Source of the DNA: Candidula unifasciata
Taxonomy: Eukaryota > Mollusca > Gastropoda > Stylommatophora > Geomitridae
Reading direction: 5' to 3'
Assembly (NCBI GenBank): GCA_905116865.2
Contig: CAJHNH020004557.1
Span: forward strand, 1,657,677-1,721,676
DNA: 64,000 nt
Shown here: piece after piece, positions 11,838 to 22,150 of the stretch
Numbering within the stretch: position 1 is the stretch's first letter
Layout: every line of letters begins with the position of its first letter
Notes under the pieces: generated by a model
Databases searched by the model: none
What the model saw: only the letters and a program-made list of their open reading frames with translations
What the model was told of the DNA's origin: nothing
Translations under genes and position numbers: made by a program

Positions 11838-12260
11838 TAACCTGCTTCTTCCCGCATGTAAACCAGGGCTGCCAATGGGAATTTTTTGAAAAACCCAGCT
11901 TCGCTAAACAAAAACCCAAGCAATACAAAGACAAAGAACAAAAAATAAAAAATAAAAAACCTAGATTGTTAAAATATACAAAATTTATAGTTACGAAACG
12001 AAACATTTACCACTTTTATATAATGACATATAAAAAAAAAAAAAAAGATTTTCCCCAAGACGCCAAATAAAAACCCAGATCTGGGGGGAAAACCCAGGAT
12101 TGGCAGCCCTGATGTAAACTCCGGCGGAAAGTTCAGAATGTTCGTTTCACTTCTGGACTTTTTCAAGAACCTGAATATTGCCCACACGTGCGTTTTACAG
12201 ATCTGGCTATATCTATTGTTGGTTCGCGGCCTTTCAGGGAGATGGACTCCAACTTAGTCA
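11838..12260 (-). mobile_element. SINE family B, interrupted by a hAT miniature element
   Basis: Family B is defined by GTCxGAGTGCATCTGCCTGAG, GGAACCAACAGTCTGCAT, CAGATCTGTAAAACGGATG and AACCAGAACTTTCCGCC, ending in GTGAACGTGAAGAAG. Here the order is reversed, with the terminal piece at 11838-11855 cut from the body by the element at 11864-12111. Other copies lie at 12440, 12972, 35038, 46336, 48545 and 57760. Confidence 0.75.
11864..12111. mobile_element. Miniature hAT element with perfect 8-bp target duplication
   Basis: The 248-bp element starts CAGGGCTGCCAATGG and ends GGATTGGCAGCCCTG, near-perfect inverted termini. It is flanked on both sides by ATGTAAAC (11856-11863 and 12112-12119). 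The A/T-rich interior has no coding capacity. The insertion interrupts a SINE B copy, so it is younger than that SINE. Confidence 0.93.
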
Positions 12261-12439
12261 CACACAAAAAAGACCTCATAATTAGCTTACGGTATGCGAA
12301 CTTAGGAGGCACTGAGTCTATTCTTGTGTTCCCACAATAGGACCCCAGAACCTATACGGCCAGTACCGTTACCTAAACCCGTGGGCATGTTTTGTGGGCT
12401 AGGGTACTATGGCCCGATAGTCCTTGTCACCGCCGCGCT

Positions 12440-12755
12440 GTCTACAGAATCATCAACATCATTCCCCGTGTGGGTTCCAGAGAAGTGTTATAGGGAAAAT
12501 AAAAACAGATCCACTGCCTACCCAAAAGCATGTCGTAAGAGTCGACTAACTGGGAACTTTCTTTAAAGTCAGAGTGCATCTGCCTGAGAGGCAATAAACC
12601 AGCAGTCTGCATACAAATGAGTCAGATCTGTAAAACGGATACACACGCAACACTCAGATTCTGGAACAGGACTGCAGTCCAGAAGTGTATGAACAACCAG
12701 AAATTTCCGCCAGAGTTTACAGATGGTGAACGTGAAGAAGAAAGAAAAGAAGATC
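12440..12755 (+). mobile_element. SINE family B
   Basis: Near-complete: the 5' part (GTGTGGGTTCCAGAG, GATCCACTGCCT, CATGTCGTAAGAGTCGACTAA), the family body with CAGATCTGTAAAACGGAT, and a terminal GTGAACGTGAAGAAGAAAG tail. Confidence 0.78.
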
Positions 12756-12971
12756 AACATCATGTGTACTGACAGGTGTTTTTATCTCTCCACAGATCTT
12801 GGATCTTGGCGTTCTGGGGCAGTTCTATTGATATTCTTCTGTGTTACTGTGCTCGATCATCCATTACCGTTTGTCTCTGTTTGCCCTCCCTGCCGGCAAT
12901 CTTTCCAGTTGTCACCATTTTCTTTTATTTATCTTTGCCCATCACATGGTGATTGTCCCTGACTGTCTTCC

Positions 12972-13153
12972 CATGAAGTCCGAATGCATCTGCCTAAGAA
13001 GCGAGGAACCAACAGTATGTATAACAATAAGACAGATCTGTAAAGCGGATGTGCACGCTCAATTCGAGTACTAGAAGACGACCAACGTTCTGAAGTAGAC
13101 GGACAGACAACAGAACTTTCCGCCGCAGGTCAGAACTGGTGAATGTGAAGAAG
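12972..13153 (+). mobile_element. SINE family B, 3' two thirds
   Basis: Starts at the CATGAAGTCCGAATGCATC block and runs to GTGAATGTGAAGAAGTG. Confidence 0.75.
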
Positions 13154-13154
13154 T

Positions 13155-13411
13155 GGGAGATAGCAGTGTGGTATGACTACATTACCCACCGAGTGCCGAT
13201 TGGTCTGTAAAATATGGGTGCTCTTCCCATATGCCCGATGCGCCTAGGTCGTGTAAAGGGATCTTTACTTTTTTTTTTTTTTTTAATGTTCTGGACGCCG
13301 TGGTTCCGTAGACGCTCCCCTGTGGGTCGTTGTCTGGTTCGAATGCACAACGATACAACAAAACAAAAAAGTGAGACTGACTCCGAAGATCACCTAGCCT
13401 AAAATAGGTAC
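13155..13411 (+). mobile_element. SINE family C, tail piece plus a second head piece
   Basis: 13155-13282 matches the family end (ACCCACCGAGTGCCGATTGG, TCTTCCCATATGCCC, GGGATCTTTAC then T17). 13283-13411 is another copy's head with a B-box-like GGTTCGAATGC and CCTAGCCTAAAATAGGTAC, cut off by SINE A. Confidence 0.7.
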
Positions 13412-13842
13412 ATGGTGATGTCGCGTCTGTGGCTTAGGTATTGCACCACGTAATCTCAGGGTGCCGGGTTTGATCCCAGCTGCGGGCCTTGCGTTGGTTT
13501 CGACAGTGGTATCAAGAAACTGACCGTCCATAAACTAAAGGTTAGTTGCGTATCCTTAACAGGACCAACCCCAACAGCCCCTGGCTGCTGTGTGGTTTTT
13601 CTAGGCAGTAGTTTGCCATTGCTTTCTGTCAGTCGGTTTTCTTGATACCACTGTCGAAACCAACGCGAGGCGCATGGCCCGCAGCTGGGATCGAACCCAG
13701 CATCCCGGCATTACGAGCGTTCGCATCGACTTAGCCACAGAGCCGACTGTCCAGAAACTACTGGACGTAAATTTGCCTAGAAAAACCACAAAAGCCAAAA
13801 GCTGCTGGGGTTGGTTTTGCAGCATCCTGTAAAGGCCGTTTT
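13412..13842. mobile_element. SINE A nested inside SINE A in inverted orientation
   Basis: A plus-strand head (13412-13531, B box GGTTTGATCCC) is interrupted by a complete minus-strand copy (13532-13748). The plus-strand tail continues from TGTCCAGAAACTACTGGACG to about 13842. The junction repeats GTCCATAAACTA / GTCCAGAAACTA, a likely target duplication. The two heads can pair into a hairpin of roughly 115 bp. Confidence 0.8.
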
Positions 13843-15009
13843 TTAAATGTCCTTGTAAAGGTGACCGAAATCACTTATCGCATGCCGACTGGTCTACACA
13901 AAATATGTAGCTAGCTTCATATACCAGATAAACTATTACGTAAAATATTCATTTTACAAACAATTTACTAATTTTATTAGAATTTGTAATTAGTTTTCAA
14001 CAGTAATTTTTATGGTACCTATTTAGGGCGCTATGAAGTCGATAAAATAAATCGTTATAGGTGCTTTCTGTGGTGTCTTAATACTAGACTACCAAGACCG
14101 TAAGTGCATGCCCTAGTCACTGAGCCACCACAAGCTCCTTATCTGAAATATAAAGAGATAAAGAAATAACTAGTTTGAACATTTTAATGTAGTCACTGGC
14201 AGGAATAGACACAGTTTAAACGTGATAGATTTCTTTTTAAAAACATTTTTCACAAACATTCCAGTCAGACATAGTGAATCAGACATCACGAATACATCTC
14301 CAATGAAAGAGATTGCGTTTTTCTTCTCCCATGCAATGACTAGGTCAGGTTGTTTCTTTTGCACCATTGAAAACAAGTTATAATTATTTCAAACAAAAAT
14401 GATAAAACTAGTACACCTAACAACCAAACATTATTACAGAAACCATGCAGAAACAACATCAAAAATATGTCCACATCTTTTGTTCATTATTTACAAGGTT
14501 AAAATCTGGAACTAACTTTTTAAAATGCAGATTCAAATTTTAAAATAAACTGGGGGGAAAAAGGGGGGGGGGGGGAGTGACTAAAAAATAATACAGAACT
14601 TAAGTGAACAAAGTTCACTGAGTACAACACTTTTGGAGGGGGAAAAAAGTTTCATTAGTCAAGGCAAGTTTATACCTGGGTACTTAGGGGGAAAAATAGG
14701 GGGGGGGGGGGTGGTTCGCGGCAATAGCAATTCCAACAAATAAATTCCAGTTGGCAAAAAAATGTGGCACTGGGACAAGCTATACTGGGTCAGATTTGAT
14801 ATAACTGAAAACAACATTGGCATAGTTCTTAATTAAAATATTGGAAGAAGGTTATAAAAACACAAATGAGCAATTAAACAAATACTTAAGAAAATAAAAA
14901 AAGTAGGCAAGTTATATAGAAATAATGAAGACAAAGACTACAAGAAATTATTTCTATATGAAGGCGGGACACCTTTGTACTCCAGTTCTGGTACACTTGC
15001 GCATGCTCC
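13843..15009. other. No gene; SINE C scrap and a weak tRNA-like stretch
   Basis: 13860-13905 resembles the middle of SINE C. The minus strand at about 14060-14135 has a weak A-box-like TGGCTCAGTGACTAG. G runs of 14 and 13 occur near 14563 and 14700. The rest is AT-rich. Confidence 0.45.
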
Positions 15010-15164
15010 TGACAAGAGAGGGAGGGCATCAGTCGAAACTTAACTTCTCATTCAAGAGAGTGCAATCTAATCTCAACTTCTCATACCCGACAGTACAGTC
15101 GAAACTTAACCATTCACATACAAGAGTGCGACAGCTTTTGTATCCAGAAGCCATGAGTTGTTAA

Positions 15165-15350
15165 CCCTTAGGCTCGCTATTATGGATATCGCAACCTTTC
15201 GGCCTTGATTCCATTGTAAATACCGTAAATCTGGGAGAAAATGTAGCTTTTCTGCCTACCCCCGGGAATGAACCCGGATCACAAGGAGTTCGTCACCCGC
15301 TCACCGCGCAATCCGGTTTATCCAACTACGCTAGAGAGACGGGCATGCGA
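15165..15350 (-). mobile_element. tRNA-derived SINE family F
   Basis: On the minus strand there is an A box TAGCGTAGTTGGAT and a B box GGGTTCATTCCC about 50 bp apart, as in a tRNA. The body follows (AATCAAGGCCGAAAGGTTGC) and is shared with 55375-55565. Confidence 0.75.
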
Positions 15351-15774
15351 CAGCTTTAACTTTACTTCTCATACAAGACAGTGCATCAGTTTAATCTTAA
15401 TTTCTTAAAAAAGAGAGTGCATCAGACTTAACATAACGCTTCATCTGTGAGAGTGATCAGTCTAACGGTTAATCTTTACCACAAGAGTACATCACTCTAA
15501 ACTGAACTGCTCATACCAGAGAGTGCAGTCTAAACTCAACTTCTCACACACTAGACAGTGCAATCTAAACATTACCTCTCACACATGAGAGTGCTTGAGT
15601 TTAATGGTAAACATTTTGCATAAAAAAAGTGCATCAGTCTAACATTAACTTCTCACATATAAGAGTGGACTAACCAAACACACACACACACACACACAAA
15701 TTTACATCAATCTAAACCTAACTTTTCACAAAAAGTAGTGCATCAGTATAAATATCTCACACTTGCGAATGTAA

Positions 15775-15892
15775 AAAATTCTTTCGCAGTTTAAAGTTGA
15801 AAAGAGTAGCCTAATAGTACTGCTCAGACAAAATTTGGAGTTTAGAATCTACCCAAAGTATTTTGAGAATCCAGCCCGTGCACAAAAGAGTA
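15775..15892 (+). mobile_element. SINE family E fragment
   Basis: Matches, in order, the central part of the 29225-29640 copy: GTAAAAAATTCTTTCGCAG, GAGTAGCCTA, CAAAATTTGGAGTT, TCTACCCAAAGTATTTTGAG. Confidence 0.65.
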
Positions 15893-16330
15893 TATCAGTC
15901 TAAACTTAACTTCTTACACAATTGATTGCATCGATGTAAACCTAACTTTGTCTACATAAGAGTGCTCCAGTCTAAAGCTTAACCTAGAGCAGAAGAGAGT
16001 GCATCCATCTAAACAAGCTTAACTTTTCATACATGATAGTGACTAAACTTAATATTTGGTACAAGAAAGTAGATCAATCTAAACTTAACCTCTGATGTAA
16101 GATGGTATATCAGTCTAATTTCTTAAATAAGACAGTGCATCAGACTACATTTAACATCTGCCAAAATAATGTATACTAATCTAAAGTTTATTTCTTGCAA
16201 AGGGAAAGAACACTAATATCAACTTAATCCCTGAGAGAATAATAAACATACCAGTCTAAAGTAATCGCAGACATAAAAAAGACAGCATCAGTCTAAACTT
16301 AATCTCTGACATAAAAACATTATTTCTCAT

Positions 16331-16991
16331 GTACTAGTTAAGATGTTTCTCATTTAATAAAGTGCAAAATTACTGGTACAGTGTACAAGTCTTCTCTTGT
16401 ATCTATACTGCTAAATTGTATACTTCTGTACCCTGCTGCAATCACTGCCGGTTGACGTTTTGTAAATTACTGTCCATAATGGACAGCGCTAAAACTTTCC
16501 CTCTCCTTCACCATCTAGCTCTGAGACTTTTGTTTTAAACTACACTCACAAAGACCAGGAATGTATCCCACTCAATCCTGCTGTAAGTAGTTCACCAAGC
16601 TGGCCCAAAGGAGCACTGTACTAAAGATTCAATATTGTAAAAATTATAAAGAAAGTGACAGTCCTAGCAAACATCAGTTGTTAAAAGATGGATGATAAAC
16701 TATTTTGTTTTCAGCTAAGTTAAAATGTTCAAAAGAAACAGCTCAGTAGTTAGTGGACAGCTTGAAGACTCAGTTGGTCCTGGTTTAGTTGCTATCAAAG
16801 ATTTGTTTAAAAACATGTATTGCTTACAATATCAAGGGTCAACACAACTGCAAAATGTGGCTTCCTGAGATTTCCCTGAGAGAGTAGAGATTCTTAACAT
16901 GCACAGACTAGATCATGTTACCATTCAACCTAAAACAATGTCCATAAAATAACTAACTGGTATATACAAAAAAATGTTCATTTCATTTATT
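16331..16991. other. No feature recognised
   Basis: AT-rich sequence with no coding or repeat signal that I can support. Confidence 0.5.
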
Positions 16992-16999
16992 ACCTAAAG

Positions 17000-18079
17000 C
17001 ATGTTTCCCAACCTTTTCTTGGTCGCAGCGCTTTTTTTTTCAGTTAAATTTTTTCCGCGGCGCCCTAACCTTAGTAAAAGTATGACTATTCGTGTCTTGG
17101 TTAACTCTTTTAGGACGGCATTTTTTCTGGGGTTTGGACAGCATTAATTTTAAGCGGAATTTTTTAAGTACAACACGACAAAGCTAAAACTTTCCTGAAG
17201 AAAAAGTATGGGCTGTATCGGGACTTATAATATATCAAATTAAAGATAAATGAGTGCAGAATAAATCTAAACTACTTAAATGTTAGTATAACATCAAAAT
17301 ATTATTAAAATCACACAAAATTCAAGGATGTTAGAGACAAAGGACAATTTTAAACATAAAAAATTGTGTGCTAACCTTATTTTGTACTGGTTCAGCAACA
17401 CTGCTATCCAATTCTAAGAATACACATGCCTTCTCTGTTCAATTATGTATTAGCTAGTCTTTATTTGAAACAATTAATTTAAATACTTTGGATATTATAA
17501 TCATTTTTGTATGACATGTCAATTTTCACTACAACCAAAAATCAGAAAAACAGCTGATCGAAACATTGATCTAATTGAAATATTTTGTGAAATTTTCATA
17601 TCCTTAACTAAATTATCGCTAATAGATGTGTCCCTTAGATATCAATCATAATATCAAGACTGTTGTCATCATCTGGCAGGCATTCATCAACGATAAAGCA
17701 TTATGGACAGTTTTATACGTTTTTCCTTTAGTATAGAAAAATCACGTAAAAATTGTATTCCATCTAAATAATTTTTTTTTAAATCACAAAACAATGCACC
17801 GACCACGATGAACATCGCAAATCAAAGTACATCCTGTTGTTAATCCTAATTGTTGAAAAACTTGTTCAAAAAAGTTCGTTTACCCTACAAACGGAACAAA
17901 ATTAGAGTGTCTCTATCATGAGCCAGTAAACTGGCTTTACGTCTTTAAGGGATAGACTTAATCGCCAGTATACTGGCTAAACGTCCGAAAAGAGTTAAAT
18001 TAATTATGAAGCTTTTACAATATTTCGCGGCGCCTCTGTGAAGAGGTCAGGGAACCGGAGCGCAGTTTAGAAATCACTG
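17000..18079. mobile_element. Non-autonomous hAT element with perfect 8-bp target duplication
   Basis: The 1080-bp element starts CATGTTTCCCAACCTTTT and ends TTTAGAAATCACTG. It is flanked by ACCTAAAG at 16992-16999 and 18080-18087. Subterminal blocks GCGGCGCCC (left) and CGCGGCGCC (right) are also shared. Most of the interior is a separate piggyBac-like element, so the hAT itself is only about 190 bp. Confidence 0.9.
17105..17994. mobile_element. piggyBac-like non-autonomous element nested in the hAT
   Basis: Both ends abut TTAA (17101-17104 and 17995-17998), the obligatory piggyBac target. Termini are CTCTTTTAGGACG and CGTCCGAAAAGAG, inverted with 12 of 13 bases matching. Near the right end are palindromes CCAGTAAACTGG-like and CCAGTATACTGG. 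The 890-bp AT-rich interior has no transposase. Confidence 0.8.
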
Positions 18080-18261
18080 ACCTAAAGGCAATATGCTATT
18101 ACAATAATTGTGTCTACAAGCCGTTTAGACAGGTTGAGATCATATCCTAATTTTAAGATTATGTAAAATTGTTTTGTGTTTTATGTAAAGCTGCTTCATA
18201 TTTCTTCTTTTAACTATAGGATGTAGAGGCATTGTCTTGTGTTGTAACCTGAGGTGTACTT

Positions 18262-18366
18262 TATGTCCTGTTTAGTCTTTCCTCTTCTACTCTGCGGCGT
18301 AGAGGTACCTTACAGTATTGTTTAGTCTTTCTTCTTCTACTCTGGGGTGTAGAGGTACCTTACAAT
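18262..18366. repeat. Two-copy tandem duplication of about 57 bp
   Basis: TGTTTAGTCTTTC, CTTCTACTCTG, GTAGAGGTACCTTACA occurs twice in direct orientation with a few mismatches. Confidence 0.85.
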
Positions 18367-18651
18367 CTTTACCTCTATGTCTTTTGTTCAGTGAAGACAA
18401 CTAAAAGGCTCTGGGATGATCAAACCACTGACATCTATAACTGCAGGTATGTATACACCTGGAGCCATGGTAGAACCGTGGCCCAGCAGGACAAGCGTAT
18501 AACAGAAAAATGGTTTATAAACAGTAGGGCTGTACCGAAAATTCGCTTCGTATTCGCTTCGGAGCCGAATAGTAGACCTAATTACTATTCCGTATTGGAC
18601 GGAATAGTTGCGGTCGGGCCGAATACGAATTGTGGTTACCTTACACCCGTT

Positions 18652-18793
18652 TCTGGACTGGTGGAAAATAAACATTTCAAGATTTCCCACCTTGGTTCAT
18701 ACTGTCAAGCGTTATCTTTGTGCACCACCTACGAGCGAACCAAGTGAACATCTGTTTAGTACAGCTGGAAATACCTTAATGCAGACAACATAA
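18652..18793 (+). pseudogene. hAT transposase C-terminal dimerisation fragment inside its own element
   Basis: Translation gives DWWKINISRFPTLVHTVKRY directly followed by LCAPPTSEPSEHLFSTAGN. This is the hallmark hAT C-terminal dimerisation motif (WWKxN...FPxLxxxAxRYLCxPxTSxPSExxFSTAGN) of BED-finger-type transposases. A stop follows after about 10 residues. The BED finger, the catalytic DDE and the large insertion domain are all missing, so it is a relic left by internal deletion. Its position next to matching hAT termini shows which transposase family made the element. Confidence 0.85.
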
Positions 18794-19065
18794 AACGATT
18801 TTTTTTTTCTTGAAAGCTAATGCCGCTTTCATGGATTAATTAAGCTGTCAGTGACAATTTACAAGTTTAGTTACTTGTTTTAAACTAGGAATACTTTCAT
18901 TCCTAGGTATTAGTTACCACAGACTGACTGACTGAAGGATGCAAAACATGAAATGTTTTTAAATATTTACTATTCTGTACTTCATTTTGTGAAGTAGAAT
19001 TTCAGCGTACATTTGACATTATGGGTGTGTTGTTTTTTTTTTTTCAAGATCTATTTTATACAGAA

Positions 19066-19790
19066 AAGTGGAAGAATGGGCCTCAGTCTGAATAGTGGGA
19101 AGACAGTAGTAATGGTGGTATCAAAGAAAATAATTATTCCTAAATGTGTAATAAAAGTCAATGGTTTTATTTTGGGACAAGTACAGAAATTTAAGTATCT
19201 GGGCACATGGATAACGTCAGATGGAAGATGCATTACTGCAATAAGAAACAGAATAGGACAGGTAAAAACTGCATTTTATAAAACAAAGAACATCTTATGC
19301 AATATATCTTTGCCATTGAAGGTTAGAAAAAGAATTCTTGCTTGCTACATACATCCAGTTTTAACATATGACTTAAGTCCTGGATGATGGGTAGGCAGAC
19401 CAAACAATTTCTTGAGGCCTCAGAGATGTGGTTTTACAGAAAAATACTTAAAATACCTTGGACAGAAAAAAGAAAAAAAAAAAAGCAACCAAGCGGTTTT
19501 GATAGAGGCGGGAGCCTGAAGACAACTACTCACAGACATCAGAAGGAGACAGTCATCGTTTTTCAACCCTGTTATAAGATGATGGAAAATGGAACATGTG
19601 GTGACCACTGGAAAGATCTGTGAAAGGAGTGATAGAGGAAGACAACGAGTGAACATTCTTGAGTCTTGTTGCATGGAATGGAGGTGTGTCAGCACACGAA
19701 CTAATACATGCTGCAGGAGATAGCAGATTGTGGCGAGACATAATCACCTATACCAGTCGGCAAAGCACCTGATGATGATGATGATACACT
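19066..19790 (+). pseudogene. LINE pol 3' half with (GATGAT)n tail, inserted in the hAT
   Basis: It starts within the reverse-transcriptase thumb: LNSGKTVVMVVSKK, then FKYLGTWITSDGR, KTKNILCNISLPLKVRKRIL and a degraded 'TYGCESW' site. After a frameshift come EASEMWFYRKILKIPW, HVTTGKICERSDRGRQR-like sequence and the end GATGATGATGAT. Short 3' tandem tails of this kind are typical of RTE-like LINEs. It lacks the catalytic FADD box, so it is 5' truncated. The 3' junction to hAT sequence (ACACTATTCGTATTCGG) is the same as in the copy at 59070. Confidence 0.83.
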
Positions 19791-19889
19791 ATTCGTATTC
19801 GGCCGCATAGTTGGTCCAGCTATTCGTATTCGGCCGAATAGTGAAAATCACTCTTCGGTACAGCCCTAATAAACAGCATTTTGTCTCAG

Positions 19890-20105
19890 AGCCAAACAAT
19901 TAGAACGCTAGGCCCTCAAGCAGGAGACTTGGGTTCGAATCGTCGGTTAGGATGGGGATTTTTTCTGTCTGGGACACACAAAAATCCTCACCTGCACAGT
20001 TGTGGCGACAGCTCAAGCCATGCGGCTATAAATCCTTAGACTCAAAGACCCCCCCCCCCTCCCCCCTGCCTACACTCCAAAAGTGGTATAAAAAAAGGCA
20101 GTAAT
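19890..20105 (+). mobile_element. tRNA-derived SINE family D
   Basis: The B box is GGGTTCGAATC. The body is GATGGGGATTTTTTCTG, CCTCACCTGCACAGTTG and CATGCGGCTATAAATCC, and it ends in a C-rich tract and CCAAAAGTGGTA. Other pieces are at 25630 and 55655. Confidence 0.72.
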
Positions 20106-21715
20106 TGGCAGTTTTATGTCTCAGAAACTGAAATACTTTGGCCAAATCAAATGTATCTGTAGTTCAGAAATAACAGTATTGTAATTCATGACCTACCAAG
20201 GAAAAGGCGAGAATCAGCAATCCTGATGATGGACAGGGCCATATTTAGGTGCTGTAGATCAGAGGTTCTTAAAGTGGATGCCACTTTTGCGTGGCGTGTA
20301 TGAGTGTGTCATCGTGCATTTTTTTCGTTCCTTTAGGGTCAATTTGCCCAATTCAAATTTGAAGATATTGCTAACGAGAATATGAAGGTGCACTTAAATT
20401 ACATGGAACGAATGGATGAGCGAACGATGATTAAAATGCGAATTCAGTTGCATTTATTTGGCCTTGTTTCAGTTAGGAATGAATAGGCACAGGGAGAACA
20501 GTACTGACATAGAAGTGATCTTAACGGCTGCTTTGTCACATCCAAATTGAAGAGTAATCTGGAATGCCATGATTCTGATTTAGTACATGAATGTTAAGAA
20601 ATGTTCAAACGCTGTGCTATATATCTTCAGGGAGGGTCATCCATAATGGAGAGAATTTTTAAAAATAAAAATGAAAAGGATATAATGACAAATTCATCCA
20701 AACAGTTTCATCAATTGCATTAAAGACAAATGAACATTAAATCTCCACCATTTTCCCCTACACATACCCCCCTCCCCCTTTACCCTAGTGTTTCAACTGC
20801 TTAGAGTGTAGGTGTTTTGAGAACGCCTGCTGCACACCAAGTCAGTCTTACAAGATGGCACAATTTTAAAGGCTGCAAAATTCTGCAATTTACTTTTGCT
20901 TGTCTGTGAATGGACAGTGATGCTTAAGTTATCGTGAGGGGAGAGGGCGTAAAATACACAACCGCAAAGGGGCGTCATACATCCTACATATGGCCCTGGC
21001 AATAGACGTAAAAGATTAAACACACGCTGGGCATGAACATATTTGAAACAGGAGAACTTGAGAATATTTCACTATTTATTAAATTGATATTCTGCATGAT
21101 GAAAATACACTATAAAACTTTTTTGTGTGTGGTAATTATAAGTTTCAAATTTCCCTGTCATATCCAACATATATCTTCAACATAAATTCTAAAAAAAAAA
21201 AATTAGCAGAACTATGCTTTTCATTAAGAGAGTAATTTTTTATATTTTTAAGAGAATATGAAACTCAGTACAAAAATATTGGTATTACAATTAAGCTTCA
21301 TTCAGTGCATCCAAACTGGCATACTCTCAGGTTCACAGAAAAATGCAAGCATTCACTGGTAAGAAATAAAAAAAATAAAAAAACTGACAGTGCGTAATCA
21401 AATAAGCTGACACACCTTTTATTTCAGTATAGTGAAGAACAAGGCTCAGTACAAGAAAACTGTTTCCTTAGATGTCCGTAATGAGGTAGATATTGGTTGA
21501 AGTTGTATGGTGACAATCATGATCAAAAGAATGCACGCAGAATTCCTTCACTGCCAACCAGGTATTGTGGGTTATGTACATTGATGTATACGTTAATGAA
21601 CTCGTGGATGAAAAGACTTACATTCTCTTTTGGCCTCAACGATTTGTTAAATTCTCAAGATATACACAGGGATGCCTTACTTTTGTAGATAAATAAACTG
21701 TTAGGTATTCACTGG
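20106..21715. other. No gene; one segment shared with 59375-59465
   Basis: The plus strand at 20338-20432 (CAATTCAAATTTGAAGATAT, then AACGAGAATATGAAGGTGC) matches the minus strand at 59375-59465. It is an unnamed dispersed repeat. The remainder is AT-rich with no signal. Confidence 0.5.
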
Positions 21716-22150
21716 CAGAAACTGTAGACAAGACTGGAGTCAAGCAGTGTTCTATTCCCAGGACTGGAGTAAAATAGTACTCTGTTTCCAAGACTAGGGT
21801 AAAATAAAAATAGTGATCTATTTCCAACACTGGAGTAGAGCTGAGTGTGCATTTCCAGGAATGGCATGAAATAGTGCTGTTTCCAAAATTTGAGAAAAGT
21901 AGTGACCTATTCCCAATTTAGCCTGGAATAATGTTCTATTTGTAAGACTGGGGTAAAATTCTGTTCTATTTCCAGGTCTGGAATAAAATAGGGTTATATT
22001 TCAAAGATTGTAGTAAAGTAGTTGTTCTGTTCCCAGGATTGGAGTAAATTAGTTTTTGTTAGATTTCATTATTGCTAACTTTCCAAGACTGGAGTGAAAG
22101 AGTGCTTTATTCCTAAGATTGGAGTAAAACTGTGCAGACTGGAGTAAAGT
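21716..22150. repeat. Degenerate minisatellite, unit about 30 bp
   Basis: Variants of AAGACTGGAGTAAAATAGTG followed by TTCTATTTCC recur roughly 13 times with drift. Confidence 0.78.

Larger units (their letters stand above)
15010..16330. repeat. Degenerate minisatellite, unit about 35-45 bp
   Basis: Variants of 'GAGAGTGCATCAGTCTAAA' followed by CTTAACTTCTCACACAA recur about 30 times with drifting length. Two SINE fragments have inserted into it (15165-15350 and 15775-15892), so the array is old. Confidence 0.8.
18525..19868. mobile_element. hAT element carrying a LINE, copy 1, with perfect 8-bp target duplication
   Basis: The termini TAGGGCTGTACCGAA and TTCGGTACAGCCCTA are inverted repeats, flanked by ATAAACAG (18517-18524 and 19869-19876). 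Subterminal sequence is rich in TATTCGxATTCGGCCGAATA-type palindromes. It contains a transposase C-terminal fragment and a LINE 3' half. A second copy with the same LINE junction is at 58982-60220. Confidence 0.93.

Noticed and set aside
15275..15345. Functional tRNA gene (also 6300, 13440, 55500, 61690)
   Set aside because: A and B boxes are present, but acceptor-stem pairing is not evident and the sequence continues into SINE bodies found in several copies.
20262..20300. hAT terminus (CAGAGGTTCTTAAAGTGG)
   Set aside because: No matching inverted end or 8-bp duplication within the next 2 kb.
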